The translations under genes and the position numbers were made by a program. Of a stretch of DNA of 64,000 nt, positions 25,801 to 34,900 are shown in pieces. Under the pieces are notes generated by a model that was not told the DNA's origin, did not search any database, and was given only the letters and a program-made list of their open reading frames with translations. How positions within the stretch are numbered: the first letter of the stretch is position 1; every line of letters starts with the position of its first letter. The DNA is from Axinella damicornis (taxonomy: Eukaryota > Porifera > Demospongiae > Axinellida > Axinellidae): NCBI GenBank assembly GCA_963931865.1, contig OZ007505.1, positions 20,419,969 through 20,483,968 of the forward strand. The letters are read 5' to 3'.

Positions 25801-26262
25801 TTAGATGCCATTGTGTGAACCCTAACTGTATACTGCTGTTGCCACAGGAGACAAGGCACATCAACCTAACGATGTACGGCGCTCCTAACAGCTTCACAGC
25901 CATGGCCCAGACTGTAGGGAAGCCAGCTGCCATTGTTGCCAAGATGATACTGAATGGTGAGCGTCAAGTTACCAGTACATGTATGAGGGACTTCCCCTCC
26001 CTCCTCTTCCCTGCCTCCTGCCTTCCCTCCCTCCATTTCCTCCTCCCTTTCTCATTCCCTCCCTACCACCGTTCTTCCCTCCCTCCTTTCTGCTCCCTTT
26101 CTCATGGTTCCCTCCATCCCTCATTCTTCTCCTCCCTTCCCTCAAGGTGAGCTGACAAGGAAGGGTGTTGTGACACCTACGACAAGTGACATCTACACAC
26201 CCGTGTTGGAGAAGCTGAAGGCTGAGGGAATTGAAGCAACCATCAAAACACAAGGCGTATAG
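21072..26262 (+). CDS. Saccharopine dehydrogenase (glutamate-forming), copy 2
   Basis: Twelve exons with lengths identical to copy 1: 21072-21174, 21633-21759, 22021-22117, 23019-23141, 23324-23400, 23560-23623, 23786-23953, 24336-24431, 24756-24868, 25137-25293, 25848-25956, 26147-26262. The model is intact, 449 aa. It keeps the same motifs, including [10 protein letters not shown] and [18 protein letters not shown]. Differences from copy 1 are mostly substitutions such as [15 protein letters not shown] for [15 protein letters not shown], so both copies look functional. Introns differ strongly: copy 2 carries a (CCCT)n array, a GAGCAGCAG minisatellite and a five-fold repeat over the exon 8 acceptor. 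No LKR domain is present. It ends 277 bp from the convergent PIERCE gene. Confidence 0.92.
21522..21600. repeat. (CA)n microsatellite in SDH copy 2 intron 1
   Basis: CA repeat with a CAAACAAA interruption. The intron also carries a degenerate Pol II-independent repeat-free tail before exon 2. Confidence 0.9.
21789..21881. repeat. (CCCT)n microsatellite in SDH copy 2 intron 2
   Basis: About 23 uninterrupted CCCT units. Confidence 0.95.
22405..22660. repeat. Degenerate 27-29 bp GAGCAGCAG minisatellite
   Basis: Units around GGGAGCAGCAGTCGAAGCGG recur with drift in intron 3 of SDH copy 2; absent from copy 1. A (GT)n array follows at 22796-22870. Confidence 0.8.
24164..24362 (+). repeat. 40-bp repeat spanning the exon 8 splice acceptor
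   Basis: Five CCCCAG acceptor-plus-exon starts (GGTTTCTGCAGTG) in tandem, with 40-nt spacing except one unit shortened to 28 nt. The last one (24336) gives the open exon. Copy 1 has a two-unit version at 16503-16560. Confidence 0.9.
24519..24735. repeat. 36-bp CT-rich minisatellite in SDH copy 2 intron 8
   Basis: About six units of CCCATATTCTCCCTCCCCTC plus C-rich filler; ends at the exon 9 polypyrimidine tract. Confidence 0.9.
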
Positions 26263-26539
26263 TTGCCTGGCTTTATGATGTTTTGGTTCACAGAGCAAGA
26301 TCATTTTTGTAACTAAAGCCGGAAATTAGTAACTCATAGCAGTAGCCTTGTTCCTGTCTCGGGCCTGGGAACGAGGCTACTCACAGCAGGTACATTTAGT
26401 TAGCTAAGTTGGCATTTGGCATGACTTTCAACTTACTCCTTCAATGAAACACAACACTTTGATATTGATTGCAAGGCCACAGCTCAATCACACAACAGAG
26501 GATTCAGAATGAGTTCCAGCTACAGGTACGTAAGGCGGA

Positions 26540-27839
26540 CTACACTTTGCTGCGATTCAGTGCCGTGTTGAGAGAGTGGTTCCTGAACATCCCGATCTTC
26601 CCCAAAGTCTGGAAGCAATGTAGGCAATTAACAGAGCGGCTATTGCTGATAGAGTACTGTATGAGCTGGCGAACCACATCAGCATTGTATATAGTACTGG
26701 TTGTATAGTGTATGTATTTGTAGAGATGGTCAGACATTTTTCATGCGCACGTGATTATATGCGCTGCGTGTTTTTACGCTACTAACCTCAACAGTCTTGT
26801 TCCCTGGGACCAAACTAAAGAAGGAAGCTATAGTTGGGGAGTTTGAGTGCCAATTGTGCAGGTTGGGAAGGCTTTGAGTTGAGGACCTGCAGGAGTGCCT
26901 TGTATGGCACTGGCTTCTCCGCCGGCCATGCCGCATGGCTGATCCTTCAAGAGGCCGTACAGCCTAAGTGACCCAGCGTATTTGGATCTACTCCACTAGA
27001 GCTTTCGAATGATGTCATTTTGTCGAGGCACTCGTAAAGACTACCGGGGACACACTTCAGTACAATAAACGTTTATGCATGTAAGTCACATGACCATGTC
27101 CAACCTCCTCTGATGCATGAGGTAGTACTGCATGAGCTGGTTGTATAGTACCACATGCATGTGCTGATTGTACTGCGTGAGCTGGTTATAGAGAGCTGAC
27201 CTCTGAAAACTTTTGTGTCCTGCCGTGAAACTGAGTAGGCATGGTGTGAACTGATGGAGGCTTTGAGCTGCAAAATGTAAGAGGCATCAGAGCACACTTT
27301 AACTGGACTACTCTACATACATACATACATATGTACATCCAAGTATTATGTGATTTGCGGAGGCTAGCTGTTGAACTGTTAGATTGTCACTTCAGCACTC
27401 ACCCGTAGACGTTTGCTGAGGTTGCGTAGAATGGATGCTGTGACTTTGTGTTGTACCCTTCAAACCAATCTGAGACCATAACCAATAAAATACCGTACAG
27501 CAACAAAGTGTCGAGTTATGGCAACGATCATGATGTGTCATGTAAGGTACCTGGGTGGTTGAATCTCTCTGGCAGGCTCTTTGTGCGGTAGAAATCAGAG
27601 GTCTTCATCCCAGCCTCAGGATAGCTTGGTTCCTCCACCACTCCAGAATGAGTTGGGACAGGAGTCCCAGAACATTCAGTTGGGGTCTCCCCTACTTCTT
27701 GCTGCAGGTAAATTCGGCTCTAAATTATACCAGGTATCACAAACATGCAATTCATGCAAAGTGATGGTACCAAGAGTTTGCTGTTTGAGGACTCACTTCT
27801 TGGTTCATTCTCGGCCGACAGCCATTCGTAAGTTGCCAT
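26540..27839 (-). CDS. PIERCE1/2 homolog (ciliary microtubule inner protein)
   Basis: Five exons: 27839-27797, 27697-27551, 27469-27403, 27267-27201, 26608-26540. All phases agree and give 130 aa, close to human PIERCE1. Key stretches: KTSDFYRTKSLPERFNHP, then DWFEGYNTK, YGSKPPSVHTMPTQF, and the C-terminal GMFRNHSLNTALNRSKV. These follow the PIERCE order KTSDYYR..LP.RFN.P, YG...P.VH.MP, GMFRN..LN. Known role: PIERCE proteins sit in the lumen of A-tubules of motile cilia and help attach the outer dynein arm docking machinery. The exon 2 acceptor (CAGCAAG/AA) is the least certain junction. It starts about 240 bp from the divergent SPMIP1-like gene, with a probable shared promoter. The spacer to SDH copy 2 (26263-26539) holds one foldback repeat at 26343-26380. 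Confidence 0.85.
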
Positions 27840-28078
27840 GGAGACTATGTTGCTAAGAGGGGCGTATGCTGACGGCGCGCGCCTTTCTGTGGCCTAGCCC
27901 CGCCCAACATAATTATTCCAGCGCTAGCGTTTAGCGTGCGTCCTACGCTATACGCAACTGGCACGGCTGCTGAAAAACTACTTTGAGTTGCATGTGAGGA
28001 ACGCTGGGACGTAGTGAGTCTCTGGTAGAGATCTGCCATTTGGAAAGGAAATTTAAGCACCTACCCCCACCGGCCACC
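27840..28078. promoter_or_regulatory. Probable bidirectional promoter of two ciliary genes
   Basis: A 239-bp CpG-containing gap lies between two divergent start codons. It includes CCATGGAGAC, GTTGCTAAG and a GGCGCGCGCC block. GTTGCTAAG resembles half of an RFX X-box, the usual switch for ciliary genes; that reading is inference. Confidence 0.45.
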
Positions 28079-28609
28079 ATGGACACGCAGCTGCAGAACT
28101 TTTGTGTAGAGAGCATCAACAAGGAGGCCTCCCTGCGGTTTGCCTGGCACCTGAGGTACTCCAAGCAGTTTGCAAAGAGTGCCTTCAGCTCCAAACCGAA
28201 GAAGAGTGGGCTAAACTTGAACACTACTGTGTCCGAGAGGATCAGGCGGATAGAGGGTGAGAAAAAGCCACTTCTCAGATCTGCTCCTTCTAGCCGGGGA
28301 GGGGCAGGGAAAGACACAAGACTGACTAAGTCTGATGGTGCCCTTTCTATGAGAGATATGCGACCACCTTCTGCAAACACACAGACCCTTCTCTATAATG
28401 GCATCAGTGCACACGGTGAGGGGCGATACGCTTACCTGAAGAAGAGGAAGGGTCTCACACCCGAACAGAAGTACGAGTTCCCGCTCTTGTCCTCGTGCCA
28501 GTACGGGTGGAAGATCATGGAGTATGCAAACCCCAAACCATCTGCCCATGCACGCACCTGTGTCATCAAAGACTCTTTCTACAGAAACAGTGGCATCATA
28601 CTTGGATGA
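28079..28609 (+). CDS. SPMIP1/ATP6V1FNB-like ciliary protein
   Basis: A single-exon frame of 176 aa; ATG at 28079 (CCACCATGG) is a strong start, 13 codons inside a slightly longer frame from 28040. N-terminal KEASLRFAWHLRYSKQFAK, a middle linker rich in Ser/Arg, then GISAHGEGRYAYLKKRK, PLLSSCQYGWKI and HARTCVIKDSFYRNSGI. This order (E..R..W...Y...FAK, GEGR..YL, P..SS.EYGW, V..TFY...GI) is what I recall for the ATP6V1FNB/SPMIP1 family of sperm/ciliary microtubule inner proteins. No membrane segment or signal peptide. Head-to-head with the PIERCE homolog, which supports a ciliary job. It ends 370 bp from the end of the convergent kinase-GuK gene. Confidence 0.65.
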   Translation: MDTQLQNFCVESINKEASLRFAWHLRYSKQFAKSAFSSKPKKSGLNLNTTVSERIRRIEGEKKPLLRSAPSSRGGAGKDTRLTKSDGALSMRDMRPPSANTQTLLYNGISAHGEGRYAYLKKRKGLTPEQKYEFPLLSSCQYGWKIMEYANPKPSAHARTCVIKDSFYRNSGIILG

Positions 28610-28979
28610 TGAACCTCACTACATGTCATACTGTATAACTGTCAGATACTGCCTGGAGTGTTGCATGCACAATTTGTATGTTTATTTATCCAAAAACCTG
28701 GCAGCAGTGTATTGGAGGTACATATAAAATGTCTGGTTCTGATTCAGTCACATCTATTACCATTGGTTACATACTATCAAATTCATGGAGCATTCCAGTC
28801 GTTTCTACCTACTGGGGGATGGGATGTCACCATATGATTATTGTTAGCAAACAAGGATAGAGAATTTCAGTGAATATCATTCTGATCCCATTATACACCA
28901 CACAGCAGTGCAATATCATACAGTTCTGACCAGATTTGGTTGATCCTGCAACCAGGGTACATAAAAGATGATAGCCAGG

Positions 28980-31900
28980 TTATAATAAGCCAGAAACACG
29001 GAAGCGTTTGTGTCCAGGTGTACTGCTATCAATTACAGCTCTAACTTCAGAGTACAAATCTTCAAGGGTGTTCCCACTGACAGTGTCTGTATTATATTGA
29101 AGAAGCATACACTGGAATTAATGCATGCAACATGTACACAATGTAAAATTATATAAATGAAAGGTTGCCAGTTGTGTTTTAGGACCTGCTGAAATTCCAA
29201 CATGTGCTCATTGATTTTTTGTGGCCTAACCCATCTTTCGTTCTTGACAATGCGTTTTTCAAGCCTCATTCACTTGCTCTCTCTCCCTGGCTTTGAGGAG
29301 AGAGCCTGGGACTGAGGCTAGGGGTTTCAGTCCTTCATGTGCTATTGTTGTACCTGTGAGGCAATCCCTATACACATTCTTTAGCTCGTGAACTTGTCCC
29401 AGAGACCACACGGCATCATCGATCCTTAGTCCTTGTTGTACATCACTATGAGAGACACAGAGGCATGCAACAAGTTACTACCAAGTTTGGACTTAGTGAT
29501 CATCATAGACACACACAGCTGAGTTACAGGCATGACACAGGACATGACTGTGGTAGAACCCACATAATGGTCCTCGCTGAGTTTGGAATGATGCAGATGA
29601 TAAGGGGGAGAATGTTTCTCCTTTTTAGACTGTCCACCAGCTGTCGGCTTTCCGGGAGCATGCAGTGTGTGCCCTGGGGGGGGGGGGGGGGGGGGGGGGG
29701 GGGATGTTACAATGCATTAATGCATGGCATTAATTACAGGATCGAACTGCTAAATAATTGCTTCATTGACATTCTTGCATGTACACATCATTTATTACAT
29801 TCCCTTTTTCAGACTTTTCTATCCTTACAAATCAAGGTGGTTCTTTTCACCGTTATTTTCAGCTATCATCTACTTGCTTCATTAATCCCGGCTCTACTCA
29901 ATGGTACATAGCACATGACCTTTCTTATTTGACGACTGGTTGTGCATGGTGCCAGTACACGGGGTAATATCAGTGCACAGGGTAATTACATTCTAGCTAT
30001 TCATCTGAAGGCAAACTGCTCAATTAAGAAGGGCTAGTTTGTTGCTATGCAGCAGTTTGCAATGAATGACTTATTACCAGTAGCTGATCATAACACCATT
30101 TGTTGGGTTACTTCGAGACCTGCAAGTCACTATGTAGTAGGTTTAGAGGCCTAGAATTGACAAATCAAAAAGACTGCAAAATAATAAGCAATGATGCTAT
30201 ACCTCATTCAGGGTTTGTGATACTTCTGCGTAGCTTATTCCCTCAATACTTCCGCCGGCATGGGACAAGCAGGCAAGGGAGCCATCCTGCACAAGTCTCC
30301 TGAGATCATCAGCACTCCTCTTCTGGTACACATGCTCCCCACTCCTCTGCGCTACCACTGCAGCCGTTGTGTCTGTGAGGAGTATATTGTAATGTACTCA
30401 ACAGAATTAGTTCACTGATTGTAATTGCATGCTTCCAAGTGAAGTAAGGTGTGTTGTAAGTCCCACACCCGTAAACAAGCAATGAGTTTAGCTTCATTCC
30501 CAGGCCTTCACACCCGCTTTAAAAGACACTCGAAGTACCAGATATTGCCCTTGCTCCTCCCCTTTATGGCCTGGGAATAAGGCTATTGGCCCGATCACAA
30601 GGTCTACGTAAGTAGGACAGCACAGGCTTCCACCACTTACAATGTACTAAGCTATTCCACGCTCACGAAACCATCCTACATACGTACATACCACCTTAAG
30701 TTTGGCCAACACTTTGCTTAGTCATGCTCATGCTCCGGTTGTCCCTAAGGGGAAAGTTTCCTTGAGAACAAACAGCCCCAGTGTCGGTTGGCTGTATTCA
30801 CGCAGAAGCCAACAGAAGCCATACTGACTTACAAATGGTACAGGATGTGTATCTGTCAGGACAGTCTCTTCTCAGCATTTTCTCCACCTCATTCTTCAGA
30901 GGTCCTAGTAACATCACTGGCCTTGTTGCAGCATACCACTCTGGACCAGCACTGTCTGCAGGACCTGCTGTCAACACAACATAGGTCATGGATACAAAAA
31001 TGAGATTTTTATACTTCAGAGTAAAATTAATGTGAATCTCTAGAATGTTACATTGCACTTAACATAATGTATTGCTTCCGAATGGATTTGACTATCCTGA
31101 CCTCTGTCATGTAGCCTGCTTCTCTCATGGCTATATTCAGCATAGCTGTGGCGCATGACGGCATCGGGAGGGGGTGGCGCGGAAGAGTAGTTGAAGTTGT
31201 AGATGGAGAAGTAATTGTGGTGCACTGCTGGTGCAGCTGTTGCACTTCCAACACTTGAAACGGAGGAGGCTCCGCTGAAGTAGTAGGTGCCTTCTGAGGA
31301 TTGCTGACTTGTGGAGCCAGGGATGTATGTGGTGCTACCGTTCTGTGGGGCCTGGAGTGGCCTCTCACTGAGGATGGGGTGTTGAGCTCCATTTGGGCGG
31401 GAGGATGACAGCCCCAGTGATGATATCTGACGTCTTAGGTGATGGAGCTCGGCTTCCTGCATAATCAATCATGGATCAGACCAGTTTCAAGACCATACAG
31501 TTCCTGCATAACCATATGATCAGGTAAGTTTCATGTTCCATTGCTATGACAACAACTCCTGGTGCCCCTTGGTCACCAGTTCCTTATCAAGGTGTGGTAA
31601 TGCTAAGATGACTATTACTCCATACTTGGTCAGGTGTACATAACCTATATATAGGCATTTCTGCACCTGCATGCATGTGACTAGACAACAAAGTGGTAAC
31701 TGCATCCATAGCAACCATGTTAGGGTCACCAACAATTGCTCTTTCAGCAGTTGATATGCCACGAACTCCACCAAACTGAATGCCCATGCAGATACTTCCT
31801 GCCTATTATAACCTTGTTCCCAGACACACTGACCTCCTAACCACATTCTCAGATGCTGTATACTGCCCTCCTATAGCCACGTTCTCAGACATTGCCCTCC

Positions 31901-34900
31901 TAGCTGTGCTCCCAGACACTGCCCTCAAGCCTTGCTCCCAGACACTGCCCTCAAGCCTTGCTCATACTCCTAGCCTTGTTCCCATGAAGATACTGCCCTC
32001 TTAGTTGAGTCCCAGCAGATACTGCCCTCCTAGTCTTGTCCCCAGATACGTACTGCCCCCTGTCTTGTTCCCAGCATATATTCCTTCCTCTACCCACGTT
32101 CTCAGATGCTGCAATCCTATATTCTTCAATTGTTCCCAAGTTCATTATTACCCGTAAATGAATCTACTGCCATCCTCACCATGCTGTCTCTTTCTTCCTT
32201 GAGTTTGGCATTCTGCTCTCGAAGTTGTACAACCTCCATGTCTTCTTCGGCACTCTGTGTATACGCAAATGAATCACTCATGGTTATGGGAGTGTGATTC
32301 CTATACATGTATATGACTTCACAGACTTAGTATATGCCTACAGAAGGTCAAAGCGCATGAATGTTAATATTTGAACAACATAATACACACAACTGACTTT
32401 CTAGTTAGGTTACACAAGTTAACCTTTCACAGGTAAGAATTTCAAGTTCATTAAAACCTTTCATATTAGAAGATGAAAGATAGATTTCCATGAATTCAGG
32501 GACATGTAGATCTGTCCCTATAGCTACCAGTGCATGATAGGGGTAATTACAGGAAACTACTGCAGCAAAATTTAATATTTATGGCACAAATGATACCAAC
32601 CATGCCACAATTCACTCTATGCAGGTTAATTATCAGCATCTTGAGTGAGGAGTCCAATCAAGTCTGCAAATGTTTGCCCTCTTGCCTACAGCAGGATATT
32701 CCTGAGTAAAAGAACAAGGACTCACTCGTTTGGCAGGTGTGACTAGTTAGGCAAGCTAGGATACATTATTGGGGTTGCACTGACAGTCTTTTGTTCGCTG
32801 CTTTGTTGTACTCACATACTTGTGGTATACCATACATACTTTGTAGTCCCAGGGACTTTCCCATCCTAACTCCTACTCCTTTGGAATGTGTGAAGCTAGT
32901 TAACGTTCACACAGACCTCGCCTTAATTACTGTGAACAAACAGCTGCTCCAGCAGGTTGCTTTGTTCCATGGCTTGCATCACTGTCCACGCAAAGTTCAT
33001 GTGACACATCACCTGTTGTCATATGTGCATGTGCCACATTCTAACTGGTGCTGATTGCAGGCAGCAGCTGCAGTGCACTTCACTAGGAACACTAGTCACA
33101 TAGTAACATTAATGGAAGGCTAACTAATACATGTACCTGCAAAGCTGGATGGCAACCACAGGAAGGCATATGTGTACCTGGGTTGCTATACTGTCCTATA
33201 CTAAAGTACCAGTATTATGTTGTGGATTCCTGACTCTGTAGGTCAGACATTCAGAAACTGCACATTATTATGGTTTAGGAATGGAACAGAGCTGAAATGA
33301 AAGGCATGGGCTTGGTTCACACAAGGCATTCACCCTTGCACGCATAGTAGTGCTACAAGCCTCGGTTTTAGCTGTTCAACCCAACTCGGCAATCTCCTTA
33401 ACCCTTTAACCACCGAATTCTTCCCACCAAGACAACACATTTTCATGCATTCAGCGCACACCACTTTCGTAGGTACTCCTCTCCCACAGCATTCGCTCCT
33501 CAGCGGCCAAACTTGGTGGGGCCCGCACACATGGAGAGACCTCTCTGGCAATACCGTTAATGATATTCATGACCCCCCACAAGCCCAGCAATCGGAGGTC
33601 AAAGGTGGATGTCAGCCGGATTTTCGCCCAGCATTTCCCTAAACTTGGGCCAGATCTGACTGATGGCACACCTTACACCACCAATTTGCAGGTTTTCTTG
33701 AGGCCCTGGGTGGGGTCTATGAATATCATTAGAATCAAAAATTCTTGGGTCAATGAATCTCATTAAAATCAAAAGACGCCCACGACAGCCCGAAGGGGGG
33801 GCTGCCGCCCCCCCTTCGAAACCCCCCCGCTTGTACGTTTAGTGGGGGAGGCACGCCGAAATCTGACCAAATTTTTGAGTTCGTGCCTTAAAGTCGTCCC
33901 TAGGCCCTCTGAAGACTTTTTGGTCTCTTTTTGGACTGGCGAGAAGCCCTAAAAGTGCATAGGGTCTAAATGACGCATTTATGCGTCAATAGGGCTTAAA
34001 GGGTTAAGCTTATCAGAAGTCACATGACACCGACACCAAGTTTAGCCTCATTCCCACTGTTTCCCAGACTGTCTATAGCTACAAGGTCAAGCTATAAATA
34101 GATCAGCATATTATCTCAAAATGATCTCTGTAAATTCCCTGTGTTGCGCTACAGAGGAAGATTAGGCCTAACTCTTTGATGTGGAACAGCATCCTTCTTA
34201 GTAAGCACTTCTTTGATGTGGAACAGCTAGTAAGCACATGATGTCAGTGGTCTATAAACCACAAGGGACTTCCCCATTCACCTTACATAGCCTGTACAAC
34301 CACAGGCATGCCATGGGGTCTTAGTACATGGAGACACCAATAATTGTCATCATTACCTTGACAACCACATTGTGCCAGCTACAAAGAGTAGATGCCCCAG
34401 AGGGCTGATATTCTGCATTATCTTGATGACTATATATCATGTCAGCAAGAGTGCATGATGTCATCATGCACTCTTGTGTCAGCTACCAAGCGCCTATAGC
34501 CGGCTCTGCACTTTTGTTATACACATCACTGTGGAGTATAATCTATCAACAGTAGTCATAGTCACTGTGGCATGCATCGTCAAGTGTTATTGGTGGAACT
34601 ACATCCACTAAAGCAACATGAATAATTACTTGACAAGAGGAGCATAATTTCTGCAAAAGGTCTGCGGACAACAACACGTTTGGTACACCTAATTCTGAGA
34701 TCATCAATGCTAATAGCCAGCACAGCAACATGCATTGTATGAGTATGCCAAAGCTTTAGTCACTAGCAGGAGCGCATTAGCCAAAGCTTTAGTCACTAGC
34801 AGGAGCACATGAGTCGCCTACGGCGGCTCATGTGCTCCTGTCACTAATTATGCTGGCATCAATCATTACTTGGTCACAAAGTGAAGAAATGCATAATGGG

